A DNA stretch of 43,281 nucleotides from JAXMDS01 sp043777815 (GCA_043777815.1 JAYWHH010000016.1:1-43281); one strand, 5' to 3'; shown: positions 10,901-17,212, numbered from the stretch's first letter. Numbers and translations are program-made. The notes: generated by a model not told the origin, from the letters alone.

Positions 10901-11168
10901 AAGTGATATCACGGACGGCAAAGGTACATTCTTAATTGATGATCTAGGGGCCCAAAGTACAACTACTTCTAAGTCTTTCTTTAGAGGATTAGTCGGCTTA
11001 AGTGCTAGTGTAAATGTAGGATCTGTTAAGATTAAAGGTGGTTACATGGCTAACATCAATCCTAATGTAGTATATAACATTGGCGATGGTAAGAATTCAC
11101 CTAGCACCAATGAAACTAAAACCGAAACTACCCACACCTTTAATGCTGGAGTAGAATTTAGTTTCTAA
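1941..11168 (+). CDS. Giant autotransporter (type Va), surface adhesin-like
   Basis: The 3075-residue protein has three parts. An N-terminal signal peptide has basic residues (NRFKRLRQ), then a hydrophobic stretch (ITLLSSLLTFSSLSG). A very long Asn/Ser/Thr/Lys-rich passenger, poor in Cys, has the alternating short beta-strand look of a beta-helix. A C-terminal beta-barrel of roughly 280 residues begins near FKFGKFGINIMGG and ends in the Phe-terminated signal GVEFSF recognised by the BAM complex. By analogy with Rickettsia Sca proteins it is probably exposed on, or released from, the outer membrane and contacts the host cell; that role is inferred. Two starts are possible: ATG 1941 and ATG 1968. 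The latter gives the more conventional signal peptide, and neither has a clear ribosome site. No internal frameshift was seen over 9.2 kb, so the gene is under selection. It stands alone and converges on the lolA-like gene. Confidence 0.9.
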   Translation: MYNFLKKQFMSKNSTNRFKRLRQITLLSSLLTFSSLSGSNLTFGETESINAASDYKTNSANTITSGSSITIPMSYPSTNYQLQGDVGIDVVLSSPLTLYKTSYFTAKTAGSNILTITDSNAISTPISIQGQKSASELLVDLVLSSGSGIASSTFNLALNGATFTSEFGNLSSIRLVNAGDAFSLKSSSAFKGGAGTPIFNVALEKSKTDTPYAAHARALKLQGNTADDQVIIFGADSQAFSLLATTPETSLEVDRLNFSTATRNITTANIVGGEIKLQSAVINNIHFSPTCYYYFSGIPNSIVDFDIAASAGGDTYYLKNLNVDKVGLGIFNNTSGTATLESKARTAVKMTLDTVSPDKITVGGVILPNNGGNTLGTTSAIAFNATSTILELTKAPLDTKDNMFDLSKSYDNAGNELSGVIKDSGGIDLMAKYDFGNYTFAKFAVKANAGITLDKNTTVKYGDQFPTSFNYDLADKGAVMENLTLDVKANSVGSFGIFNDGTSNVQVGIKNLTIKGPISDLNNMNFVIGNNDTAIPSYEGTAKISGSLILDGYITKPEQNIDSSMNTVRVDMFGNKINVGDSSTLFSASIKAGYTNPVAKLAFYSTALVGSGTTPPLPNATYFFADDQEAGLDITISGKSVSNSADLSSIIISGTELTVPALIIKPKVPTENQLNKIELLGSHTYDHVDVSGVTIAQTSAGDVTFNNAIYATTGNALSYAAIKRSAATGKTFKTPYHRMVNGGIEAIREKTTAGLALPLFDLSNLGTMVPSIADNVVTVKNIGNLIGKSTNDVFYNFSAKLPNLGTADLSGKSHGFKTVNLDFATDDAKVVVKDIYTGSYVDQSGVTVLETAGDINLTAGNATGQTASVNLEFTDKTNTIVGKLKVDDAKIKEIIIFPTDLGNSVNIFKGGLFNKLGTPAPNINLKLMNPATSTNSTTYNLSGDYRLGNAKSLEVSDNVSLVLVDAKIGAVDGFFNDVKFNNTASSNISLNNSNISNTFINNTAIIKFYTGTNTNNEFKNVIGLNNSFINSINLKKRSITTFELNDDIEKALTNPNISTFLFDIPVDGKAYKVATLGADINSNTGEYTAFKIDSATGKNLIYKIKELKSDHQNSTTFQLEPFGKIELSGNGTLLLGVQNVELDANYVSHDLSLDLNLVGSKDKNPTAIITTETKKINTLKSFSNTTGNKVASTFENPIGNLVFTNCQAYGEAITTGGYLENATILGVDTTTSYEFNGINVKNLNLYLKMVGQDTVDVSGYDNTYTNNDTPIVIRHDITDYSLLDENSTNEFFKNHIKPSMYIVEKNTLFANTTPVTPTIITSYTLDTAITGSKRIIYTGKFSTIAADGNRQNKFKGTVVAGTNGSYESVDNLYVGYTQSLNVDALQFGKNDNVHAYLGSSSDIKALSTLSSIANAQDRYIHLSAKENTANNYVFGNPIASSLDDIAITYAIDPTQYNVDGTLVAALQGIQNKTFTANLFLNKNILDTDIANTSNIKIAFNDNQFGTTTTAFAANGNNILELVLRPNSAGAAGAVTDTKTIGINNFVTAINATTDTKAALVFDGKNDKDIISDTNFAVEGLYLNQGAAKLLFDSIMIQNNANVTIKPNAGTNKDVIMSKAITVDGGYSMDKTSLASNNYDSASSNLRDAPVILKNGEISITQDFIDVTEAMLVIKRLVSSIPDYSQTTNKLNLTKKSLTGQFLAVDDKIDLKNTDFTFTADNVQANIIAKNEITFDQGVKGKYDLKLSQDTDLFTVADFTLSSGNNLTIGNIKDTGAISFNGADITFNADLNGHNFSLNNATNELKLNGIDKDNKTKLTFNLSSSADAAATGLNVALLNIKAIGAATSTETKNANLILDFTGNSQFNNYSFTAFKSSVVDNKADNLDFTIKNNPKTVNLFETSVTNASLTLSESKITHHIKDAASSTNLDLPNLIGNGYDSSKQEFTAGSKTVSYIPFIQNNTGGENGLNIASAKNAHIIISPIAKTNITDFKLKNVLTLGGSKDSKITIEEPKKGTLTSGEIVIDTSTVKISSSTNVFVLQPSSTNLVNNLSLYIQTQNAGNGAINSIFDISQIATGETAKLKIDEIKTDFDKLNISLQDTSGDGASAIMNKTIELQYSGTNLGIIKTAPRGIKNVIAANADHIRDGGQISVVTLKSTPSTSKDFSINKIDLVASAVKFDSSIKTLKIGDVQSTNMFKIGTGSLVDGPINFEFDFNQVALDNNNFKIADLDDNGNKCTLSLSPKTKNTTAINLDDLNFGNSTVSLTNVLATISARTKIKNLALGTDSEISISSPAIQNIKKITQLNNDAKKVKIKTLTSNATTTLTNMEINLLNRDNTLETDFNMIESDQEVKFRGKSKLAIDAVKVKDFDYDLSNSDARLEVGRFMPFDNNSTLTISGLNGSNTNISISMLPAEPTSYQTITLSKLGEDMLKDKFDVNNGVQLTNMKSDQIDIKDSHISHYSNNDIDDITFENSVIALGKSDHIQGTNIKFIGSSGKNNMIILKDGETNSTDTTSPLISGPTTISGGNLGLVLLGQSIKSNLQSTLQDLKICVAAGDLTKLIVPFAINSPYKNYGTMILEQNYTFVSFSVDHAKTEAATEAANDNLIKDIITKSDAADLKNLIEISNLMSNDWISTKNSANISEDLAKAINEEIKILRGKNESELSNSEALLLKNLDENYNVDSRVKFLQNFFAYKSNSANNESNPNNINQSTKDTLETFADNISNSSEAIDSAENFESLVVASNEAVDGDNNERGNIVSSASDSGRDSMNFKFGKFGINIMGGFKDTDARKANIKAISGGLKAQINRVRLGINIKYASLDVTYNGSSDKTNKMTMPEFGVDVGFVGIESNKNLLLVGGKFTATKISGTIEDIKIASSATKLGQTVKVKGDYSGTKLEGCLYAQYVAALSGEIGGKDSISFGIYGQIGVRKGWIDAFQLNGGGPLENLKYSETNMLSVPVLAMASLTVKKGDFSITPMIGASIDLKSDITDGKGTFLIDDLGAQSTTTSKSFFRGLVGLSASVNVGSVKIKGGYMANINPNVVYNIGDGKNSPSTNETKTETTHTFNAGVEFSF

Positions 11169-11182
11169 TGATTAAAAATCAT
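11168..11182. terminator. Small hairpin between convergent genes
   Basis: A perfect 6-bp stem (ATGATT/AATCAT, 3-nt A loop) begins on the last base of the autotransporter stop codon, within the 33-bp gap to the converging lolA-like gene. It could act in both directions. The stem is short and AT-rich with no strong T tract, so this is tentative. Confidence 0.35.
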
Positions 11183-11201
11183 ACTAAATAAGTTATCTAC
11201 T

Positions 11202-11936
11202 TTACTTGCTCACATCATCATAAATGAAGTTTTTTTCTAGATCTTTCAAGGAATATCGATTAAGCTTCCCAAAAATTTTTGGATCTCGCATAATAAATAG
11301 ATTTTTATTAACTTTAGTTATTGGTCTTATAGACTTCAGTATTAATGAAATATTTTCATTCATAATTTCAATTGTAGATAACTTATATGGCTCAATATTG
11401 AAAGTAATCTTTACAGTGAAAACATCTTTTTTAGAAAGAGTAACTGATTCTGATTTTTTATCAATTATAATATCGCTAACTTCAATTTTTGAATCTAATG
11501 ATCCGGTAATGAGGAAATCCCAAAAATTATGCTCTATCTTATCTTTAATTAAAGATTCCAATGAGTAATCATATACTGATACATTAGATTTATATATCAC
11601 CATATTCAATGGGTATGGTGCAAAATAATTGCATCGTAAACCAAACTTTTTACTAATTAGTAATGCCCCGTCTGCTCTTGAATCGCGACTAGTTTGTTCA
11701 AATAACATAATCACATCAGGTAAATCTTTAAAGTATTTAGATATTCTTTCAAAGATGTCTTGATTTTGATATTTAGATATAGGATCAATCACTTGATTAA
11801 TAATTTTATCTTTGCTTTTTGTAGTTTTGGTAATTAAACTATGCTTCGCTACAAGCGTAGTTCCAAATATAGGAATATTAAATAGCAATAGGCCTGTAGC
11901 TAGAATTCGTGAAAGTATTTTAATTTTTGAAAACAT
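11202..11936 (-). CDS. lolA: LolA-like outer-membrane lipoprotein carrier protein
   Basis: LolA is the periplasmic chaperone that accepts lipoproteins from LolCDE and hands them to the outer membrane. This 244-residue protein starts with a signal peptide (KIKILSRIL, then ATGLLLFNIPIFG). Residues after about 60 follow the family layout: ISKYFKDLPDVIMLFEQTS, a GALLISKKFG strand, YFAPYPLNMVIYKSNVSVYDY (compare the usual FEYDPP-PLLIVADG-VIYYD), and a C-terminal LFIMRDPK. Spacing also fits LolA, though identity by eye is low and the stretch before residue 60 is longer than usual. It lies 46 bp downstream of prfA on the same strand and is probably co-transcribed with it. The alternative is an uncharacterised periplasmic protein with a LolA-like fold. 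Confidence 0.7.
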   Translation of the reverse strand: MFSKIKILSRILATGLLLFNIPIFGTTLVAKHSLITKTTKSKDKIINQVIDPISKYQNQDIFERISKYFKDLPDVIMLFEQTSRDSRADGALLISKKFGLRCNYFAPYPLNMVIYKSNVSVYDYSLESLIKDKIEHNFWDFLITGSLDSKIEVSDIIIDKKSESVTLSKKDVFTVKITFNIEPYKLSTIEIMNENISLILKSIRPITKVNKNLFIMRDPKIFGKLNRYSLKDLEKNFIYDDVSK

Positions 11937-11982
11937 TAAATTTTTAATATATGAGAAATATCTACAATAAGTTTTATCAGAT

Positions 11983-13056
11983 TTAGTCTTTAAAGATGCT
12001 CAATTTTTCAGTCTCATCATGATGAATTAATCTTTCTACAATTTCATCCAAATTGCCCTCATCTACAATATTTGAAATATTATACACAGTAAAATTAATT
12101 CTATGATCTGTTACTCGACCTTGGGGAAAATTATATGTTCTTATTCTTTCTGACCTATCGCCCGATCCTACTTGAGCTTTTCTTTGAGATGAAAGTTCTG
12201 TATGTCGTTTAGATGTTTCTAAGTCGTATATTTTAGCTAGCAAAATTTTCATAGCCCTTGCTTTATTTTTATGCTGGGATCTTTCATCCTGCTGCGTTAC
12301 CACTATTCCTGTTGGTAAATGTGTAATTCTCACCGCAGAATCAGTTGTGTTTACATGCTGACCTCCGGCGCCGGAAGCTCTATAAGTGTCTATTTGTAAA
12401 TCTTTCTCATCTATGTTTACTTCCACCTCTTCTATCTCTGGTAAAACCGCTATAGTAGCAGCAGAAGTATGTATCCTTCCATTGACTTCAGTCTTGGGTA
12501 TTCTTTGCACCCTATGCACACCTGATTCAAATTTCATTCTTGCGAATACACCGCGACCGCTAACTAAGTTAATGACTTCTTTTATGCCCCCAATTCCAGT
12601 TTCAGATAAGCTCAAAATTTCAAACTTCCATTTACGCTTTTCAGCATATCGTTGATACATATTAAGTAAAACTCCAGCAAATAATGCTGCCTCTTCACCC
12701 CCAGTGCCAGCTCTTATTTCCAAAATAGCATTTTTATCATCATTTATATCCTTTGGCAAGAGACTTAGTTTAATTTCTTTTTCAATACTTGGAACTAAAT
12801 CTTTTATATTTAAGTACTCGTCTTCCGCCATACTAACCAATTCTCTATCTTCGCAAGGATTTTCACAAATAAATTTGAGATGCTCCATTTCTCGTATCTT
12901 ATTTTGATATTTTGTTATCAATATAACTGTTTCTTCTAATTTAGAATGTTCTTTGGAAACTTCAATGTAATTTAATATATCGTGGCCCTTTTCTAATTCT
13001 TTAGCAAGAACTGCATACTTGTCTAGTATTTTGTTTAGAGTATCACTAAATTTCAT
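11983..13056 (-). CDS. prfA: Peptide chain release factor 1
   Basis: RF1 reads UAA and UAG in the ribosomal A site and triggers peptide release. The GGQ motif that enters the peptidyl-transferase centre is clear in SGAGGQHVN. The stop-codon-reading tripeptide region is QRIPKTEVNGR, a PxT motif (PKT here), which separates RF1 from RF2 (SPF). The upstream TTG at 13062 also opens the frame, but the ATG at 13056 is the likelier start and gives 357 residues, normal for RF1. A good promoter lies just upstream. The methyltransferase gene prmC, often adjacent, is absent; a lolA-like gene follows instead. Confidence 0.97.
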   Translation of the reverse strand: MKFSDTLNKILDKYAVLAKELEKGHDILNYIEVSKEHSKLEETVILITKYQNKIREMEHLKFICENPCEDRELVSMAEDEYLNIKDLVPSIEKEIKLSLLPKDINDDKNAILEIRAGTGGEEAALFAGVLLNMYQRYAEKRKWKFEILSLSETGIGGIKEVINLVSGRGVFARMKFESGVHRVQRIPKTEVNGRIHTSAATIAVLPEIEEVEVNIDEKDLQIDTYRASGAGGQHVNTTDSAVRITHLPTGIVVTQQDERSQHKNKARAMKILLAKIYDLETSKRHTELSSQRKAQVGSGDRSERIRTYNFPQGRVTDHRINFTVYNISNIVDEGNLDEIVERLIHHDETEKLSIFKD

Positions 13057-13082
13057 ATTCAAAGTTTTAGCTCATAATCTAG

Positions 13083-13110
13083 ATTATACCAGTTATCTTG
13101 AGTTAGTAAA
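13083..13110 (-). promoter_or_regulatory. Predicted sigma-70-type promoter of prfA
   Basis: On the minus strand, TTTACT (13110-13105) and TATAAT (13088-13083) are separated by 16 bp. The -10 is preceded by TGG, an extended -10 of the TGn type. The predicted transcript starts near 13076, leaving a leader of about 20 nt before the ATG at 13056. The remainder of the 377-bp divergent gap to rlpA is AT-rich, and I see no gene in it. Confidence 0.6.
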
Positions 13111-13439
13111 TTTCTTTAAACAGATATAATCTAAGAAGTTCATCTTTAAATTTTAATGAAACTAAAAAATATGTTTTCATTTTAAAGAATCAGCTATATA
13201 GAAATTTATTTTTATAGATATTTAGCATTAATTACTTAATATATTCTAATAACTTGTTAAAAATTTCACGAAAAATATCTGTTTTAACTTGCATTTTATT
13301 GTAATAAATCTACAAAAATAGAATTTTTGAGTACTAATTTAGGTAGAAAAGCTAAATTGAAGCTTTTTATTTACATTTTGAGGTATTATATATACGATTT
13401 GACTTTCGTCACAAAATATAAACAGAATACACATTAGCA

Positions 13440-14105
13440 TTGATTCATCGTTCAATAAATACGTTTAAGTTTATTTCACAAAACGTAGCTCTCATTTTAT
13501 TTTTTGGATTATTAACTTCTTGTACCAAGCATCGCATCCCACCACGTAAACATGATCCAAGCACAGTGTTACACACTAGTGCAGGGGAGTTTAATTTGGG
13601 CAGAACATACAAAATCAATTCAAAAAAATATCAAACCGTAAGAGATGTTAGTTGTTATAAAGAAACTGCTTTAGCTTCTTGGTACGGAAAACGTTTTCAT
13701 GGTAAAATTACCGCCAGTGGAGACTATTTTAATAGCAAAAATCTTACCTGTGCTCATCGAACATTGCCCATAGGCTCAGTTGTAAAAGTTACTAATGCTG
13801 AAAACAATAAATCCATCATATTGACTGTAACTGATCGAGGACCTTTTCCAAAAAAAGATAATCACAATAGAGCAATAGATGTTTCGGAGACAGCTGCGAA
13901 GGCATTAGGATTTCAACATCACGGTATAGTCAAAGTTACTATAGAATATTTAAGCAAAGAAACTAAGCTATTAGCAAAATTAAAAAGTGAATATATTACC
14001 AAAGAAAGCAAGCTTACTAAAAAGCAAAAAATTAAAAAACAATCTTTTGTAAATACAATAGTGAGAAGATTTAATACTAAAAATCTTGATTGCGTTTCTG
14101 TATAA
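13440..14105 (+). CDS. rlpA: RlpA-family septal ring lytic transglycosylase, lipoprotein
   Basis: RlpA proteins are outer-membrane lipoproteins with a double-psi beta-barrel domain that cut denuded peptidoglycan glycans at the division site. The start is a TTG: the frame is closed by a stop at 13419 and there is no in-frame ATG before the signal peptide. The signal ends in the lipobox LTSC (Cys28). The barrel domain spans about residues 76-170, with ASWYGKRFHGKITASG, CAHRTLP (H106) and TVTDRGPF (D132), matching the His and Asp important for catalysis in Pseudomonas RlpA. There is no C-terminal SPOR domain; the tail is a short Lys-rich stretch. With ftsA elsewhere in the window, it implies some retained peptidoglycan and septum processing. 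Confidence 0.92.
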   Translation: MIHRSINTFKFISQNVALILFFGLLTSCTKHRIPPRKHDPSTVLHTSAGEFNLGRTYKINSKKYQTVRDVSCYKETALASWYGKRFHGKITASGDYFNSKNLTCAHRTLPIGSVVKVTNAENNKSIILTVTDRGPFPKKDNHNRAIDVSETAAKALGFQHHGIVKVTIEYLSKETKLLAKLKSEYITKESKLTKKQKIKKQSFVNTIVRRFNTKNLDCVSV

Positions 14106-14224
14106 AGTTTTCTATTTTAAAATTAAATAAAACTAATCCAGAATCAGAATATGATAATATAAAATTGCCCTAAAAAAGTTTTTTACTTTATTTTGTTTTA
14201 AGAAATATATACTTTGAAGTTTTT

Positions 14225-14241
14225 AGCAAAAAAATTTTGCT
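14225..14241. terminator. Candidate hairpin in the rlpA/rplS convergent gap
   Basis: A perfect 7-bp inverted repeat (AGCAAAA / TTTTGCT, 3-nt A loop) lies in the 260-bp gap where rlpA (+) and the rplS operon (-) converge. A/T tracts flank it on both sides. Only two pairs are G-C, so the stem is weak. The rest of the gap is AT-rich with no gene seen. Confidence 0.35.
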
Positions 14242-14364
14242 GAAATGCGTTTTCTTACAATTAATTTCAATAATAAGTACTTTTTTCTATTTTCTATTCT
14301 AAAAAATATAGATTATTAATCTTGTATAAGTAGCAAAAAATGGCCTTATAGTAAAAATATAAAG

Positions 14365-14853
14365 TTACTTTATGCCGTATAGTTTTTCTTTGATTCTCGC
14401 TTTTTTACCAGATAAGTTACGTAAGTAATAAAGCTTAGCTCTTCTAACTAAGCCATGTCTTAGAACTTTTACTTCAATTATGTGAGGGCTGTAAATACTG
14501 AAAGTTTTTTCTATTTTATCATTTCCAGTTTTTCTTACTGTAAAAGTACTTCTTGAGCTTCTATTAGTAATCTTTATTACTACGCCTGAAAACGATTGCA
14601 ATCTAACTCCAATCTTTTCAGAAACTTTAACAGTATCTCCAGGATTAAATTCCGGAGAAGCAATTGACTTACCGCGCACAGCTAAAAAATCTTTTTCAAA
14701 TTGAAATACAATTTGACCTAATGATAATTTATTGTCTTCTTTATTAGAAGTTAACGGGGTTGAAAATTCCGCTTGATCAATAATTTGCTCATCTGATGAT
14801 TGTTGTTGCGCTTCAGATGTTTGTTCTATAGAAGAAATATTTTCAAAAAACAT
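14365..14853 (-). CDS. rplS: 50S ribosomal protein L19, with an N-terminal extension
   Basis: L19 sits at the 30S-50S interface. The conserved core runs from about residue 45: FNPGDTVKVSEKI, GVVIKITNR, STFTVRK, YSPHIIEVKVLRHG and RRAKLYYLR. The protein has 162 residues against about 115-130 for the family. The extra is an N-terminal tail of about 42 residues rich in Ser, Gln, Glu and Asp; the ATG is only 1 nt from the trmD stop and no later Met could serve as start. A few residues of the usual loop between VSEKI and the second strand (VEGERER in many bacteria) are missing. It is last in bolA-trmD-rplS. The trmD-rplS pair is conserved in bacteria, but the usual upstream rpsP-rimM are gone. Confidence 0.95.
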   Translation of the reverse strand: MFFENISSIEQTSEAQQQSSDEQIIDQAEFSTPLTSNKEDNKLSLGQIVFQFEKDFLAVRGKSIASPEFNPGDTVKVSEKIGVRLQSFSGVVIKITNRSSRSTFTVRKTGNDKIEKTFSIYSPHIIEVKVLRHGLVRRAKLYYLRNLSGKKARIKEKLYGIK

Positions 14854-14854
14854 A

Positions 14855-15520
14855 TTATATCTGTATATTAGTTAATTTTTGTATCTTAGATTCTTGTCTC
14901 CATTTTTTTATCATTTTATGATTGCCAGATTTTAAAACTGGTGGAATAGATATACCATGATAAATTTCCGGTCTGGTATAGACTGAATAATCATGAGAAT
15001 AATCTTCATAAAATGATTCCTCTTGATAAGATTTTTGATTACCTATCACACATGGTAATAGTCTAATCACAGAATCCATCAGGACAGCTGCAGCCAAATC
15101 TCCATTAGACAAGACGTACTCTCCAATACTAATCTCTATTAAATTGTACCTTTTTACGATACGTTCGTCAATACCCTCAAACCTACCACAAACCAACAAA
15201 ATATTTTCTTGAGACACTATGGCTTTTACTATGAATTGATTCATCAATATACCCTTAGGTGACATATAGTATCCTGCATCAATATTAGTTCTGGTTAAAA
15301 CAGAATCAATGGCCGCTCCAACCACATCTGCTCGCAATACCAAGCCAGGGCCACCCCCGTAAGGTGCATCATCTATTTTTTTATGTTTTCCAATTCCAAA
15401 ATCATGCAAATCTATTAATTCATATGTCCAAATCTTATTTAGTGCTTTGCCTATAAGTGAAGTGCCTAATACGCCAGGAAATGCTTCTGGACACGCAGTG
15501 ACTATATAAAATTTCATCAT
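14855..15520 (-). CDS. trmD: tRNA (guanine37-N1)-methyltransferase TrmD
   Basis: TrmD methylates G37 of tRNAs reading CUN, CCN and CGG codons with S-adenosylmethionine, preventing +1 frameshifts. It is a SPOUT enzyme with a trefoil knot. Visible motifs: DDAPYGGGPGLVLR (51-64), CGRFEGIDERI, the knot segment IGEYVLSNGDLAAAVLMDS, and a C-terminal region starting SYQEESF. At 221 residues it is near the normal length of about 230-250. The start is ATG-ATG, 3 nt after the bolA stop. A perfect inverted repeat covers both the bolA stop and this start (15514-15532), which could tie its translation to that of bolA. Confidence 0.97.
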   Translation of the reverse strand: MMKFYIVTACPEAFPGVLGTSLIGKALNKIWTYELIDLHDFGIGKHKKIDDAPYGGGPGLVLRADVVGAAIDSVLTRTNIDAGYYMSPKGILMNQFIVKAIVSQENILLVCGRFEGIDERIVKRYNLIEISIGEYVLSNGDLAAAVLMDSVIRLLPCVIGNQKSYQEESFYEDYSHDYSVYTRPEIYHGISIPPVLKSGNHKMIKKWRQESKIQKLTNIQI

Positions 15521-15532
15521 AATTTATGATGA
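15514..15532 (-). promoter_or_regulatory. Inverted repeat spanning the bolA stop and trmD start
   Basis: The mRNA strand reads TCATCAT-AAATT-ATGATGA: a perfect 7-bp stem with a 5-nt loop. It contains the end of bolA, its TAA stop and the ATGATG start of trmD. A ribosome finishing bolA would melt it, so it may couple translation. This is inference; the stem could also be chance in AT-rich DNA. Confidence 0.4.
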
Positions 15533-15787
15533 TTTTATTTCAATTGATACGGCATGAAGACCTTGTGCGAATTCATCTTTTAATTGATCATATATTTTTC
15601 TATGAGCATCAACTTTAGAAACTTCATTTAATATTGGTGAAGCAATAATTATATGTAAGTGACTAGGTAAATTGGTTTGATTTTCGTAATGACCTGCATG
15701 TAAAGGACTTTTATCTATAACATCAACATAAGTTGTCTTTAAAACATTTGTTAACCTATCTTTAATTTTTTCTAAAACTTCAATCAT
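15524..15787 (-). CDS. bolA: BolA-family protein
   Basis: BolA-like proteins partner with monothiol glutaredoxins in Fe-S cluster trafficking and in some bacteria affect cell shape. The 87-residue protein shows the family layout: N-terminal helix (IKDRLTNVLKTTYVDVIDKS), the H-containing HAGHYENQ segment, HLHIIIASPILNEVSKVDAHRKIYDQLKDE, and a terminal HAVSIEIKSS strand. The HAGH and HR-IY positions fit the class. It opens the bolA-trmD-rplS operon and is only 40 bp from the divergent era, leaving little room for two independent promoters. Interestingly hscA, another Fe-S gene, lies 6.4 kb away. Confidence 0.9.
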   Translation of the reverse strand: MIEVLEKIKDRLTNVLKTTYVDVIDKSPLHAGHYENQTNLPSHLHIIIASPILNEVSKVDAHRKIYDQLKDEFAQGLHAVSIEIKSS

Positions 15788-15827
15788 TCTGATAAAATGT
15801 TACGTATTTAAATTTAATCAATTCTAC

Positions 15828-17042
15828 ATGAAGCATGCTAACATAGCAATTATAGGACGTCCTAACGTTGGTAAATCAACTTTTCTTAATAGCGTTTTAG
15901 GACATAAACTCTCAATTGTAACTCATAAAAGTCAAACTACTAGAAACATCATAAAAGGCATAGCCACTATAGGCAATATACAATTCATTTTTATGGATAC
16001 TCCTGGTATTTTTGATGCTAAGAGAGATGTAGATAAATTTATAGTAAAAATAGCCTGGTCCTCTATAAGAAATGCTGATGTAGTTTTGTTATTGCTGGAT
16101 GTTTATAAAGGATTTGATGCAGAGCACATTAAAATTTTAAAACATCTAACTAAAATAAACAAAGATTTTATAGTTGCAATCAATAAATGTGACAATTTAG
16201 ATGACCCTAAAACACTTTTAAAATATAATCAACTAGTTGAACTAATTAATAGTCAAATTATAGATGGGCAAATAATTGACTCAAACAAAATTATAGATAG
16301 CAAAATAACTGATCTAAACAAGCTCAATGGTCATAGCTTCAGTGATAAAGAATCCGAATTGGTTAATCACCAAGAGCATGAATTAATTAATCACCAAGAG
16401 CCTAAATTAGTTAATCACCAAGAAGTTAAAATGAATAATGATCAAATTAATGATCAGATAAGTAATGACAAGCAGACAAAAAATGAAAATACAATTAATC
16501 AACAAGATGATAAACAAAATACCGATTGTGAGACTCAGCAAAGCAACTTAGAGGAAAGCTCAATCAATAATCAGGACAATAATGATTTGAAAAATGATTT
16601 GAAAATGGATTTGTATCCCATTTCAGGATTATTTGGTAAATATGAAAGTTTGCTCGATAAATTAAAAACTTTTGCAATACACGAAGGATGGCTTCATTCA
16701 GAAGATGAAATAACAACACTTCCATTTAGATTTTTAGCGGAAGAATTAACTAGGGAAAAAATATTGCTTGAAGCTCATGAAGAGGTGCCATACAATATCA
16801 TTGTCAAAACTGAAAATATAGAAGAAAATAATAATGAAATGAAGATTTGGCAGGTAATTAAAGTCCTATCTGAGTCTCATAAAAAAATCATAATAGGCCA
16901 CAAGGGTAATAAAATTAAAAAGATTGGTGAAAATGCCAGATTAGAGCTTCAGAAAATTTGGGAACGTAAAATACATCTTTTTTTACATGTTCAAGTTAGA
17001 AAGAACTTAATGGACAATCCAAAGATCTTTGATGAAAATTAA
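15828..17042 (+). CDS. era: GTPase Era, with a repeat-rich insertion of about 115 residues
   Basis: Era binds the 3' end of 16S rRNA and aids 30S assembly. GTPase motifs: G1 GRPNVGKS (10-17), the switch I region SQTTRN, G3 DTPG (57-60), G4 NKCD (119-122) and G5 SGLFG (266-270). The KH RNA-binding domain is at the C-terminus, with IIIGHKGNKIKKIGENAR. The protein has 404 residues against about 290-300. The excess lies between G4 and G5 (about residues 142-258), a surface region at the edge of the GTPase domain. It is rich in Asn, Asp, Gln and Glu, with three 8-residue repeats of the xLVNHQEx type and looser IIDS, NDQI and NDLK repeats. Both flanks are in frame and conserved, so the protein is probably active. 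A KH domain this intact argues against a pseudogene. Confidence 0.95.
   Translation: MKHANIAIIGRPNVGKSTFLNSVLGHKLSIVTHKSQTTRNIIKGIATIGNIQFIFMDTPGIFDAKRDVDKFIVKIAWSSIRNADVVLLLLDVYKGFDAEHIKILKHLTKINKDFIVAINKCDNLDDPKTLLKYNQLVELINSQIIDGQIIDSNKIIDSKITDLNKLNGHSFSDKESELVNHQEHELINHQEPKLVNHQEVKMNNDQINDQISNDKQTKNENTINQQDDKQNTDCETQQSNLEESSINNQDNNDLKNDLKMDLYPISGLFGKYESLLDKLKTFAIHEGWLHSEDEITTLPFRFLAEELTREKILLEAHEEVPYNIIVKTENIEENNNEMKIWQVIKVLSESHKKIIIGHKGNKIKKIGENARLELQKIWERKIHLFLHVQVRKNLMDNPKIFDEN
16356..16427 (+). repeat. 24-bp in-frame tandem repeat inside era (3 copies)
   Basis: Units at 16356-16379, 16380-16403 and 16404-16427 encode ELVNHQEH, ELINHQEP and KLVNHQEV (residues 177-200). The core TTAATCACCAAGA is identical in all three. 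Looser repeats flank them on both sides: IIDS-type at 144-160, NDQI at 204-212 and NDLK near 253. Confidence 0.85.
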
Positions 17043-17084
17043 ATGTTGTGCATTTAAGATGTATAAATAATTTTTTATTTGATT

Positions 17085-17115
17085 TTTATGTATATATTAT
17101 TGCGTATAGTATAAT
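17085..17115 (+). promoter_or_regulatory. Possible promoter before the unknown gene and ffh
   Basis: A perfect -10 TATAAT lies at 17110-17115, about 98 bp before the ATG at 17213, in the 170-bp gap after era. The best -35 candidates (TTTATG 17085-17090, 19-bp spacer; TGTATA 17089-17094, 15-bp spacer) are poor, so the assignment rests mainly on the -10. Confidence 0.3.
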
Positions 17116-17212
17116 TGAGTAAATATCAAATATTTAAATTTATGAATAATTTTTTTTACTATCTTCATACCCAAAAAAAATTAATAAAGTGTATGTCAAG
17201 GATAAATTATCC

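Noticed and set aside
455..16601. Rickettsia palindromic elements as the source of the inserts
   Set aside because: The inserts are tandem direct repeats with different sequences in each gene and no shared 100-150-bp palindromic unit.
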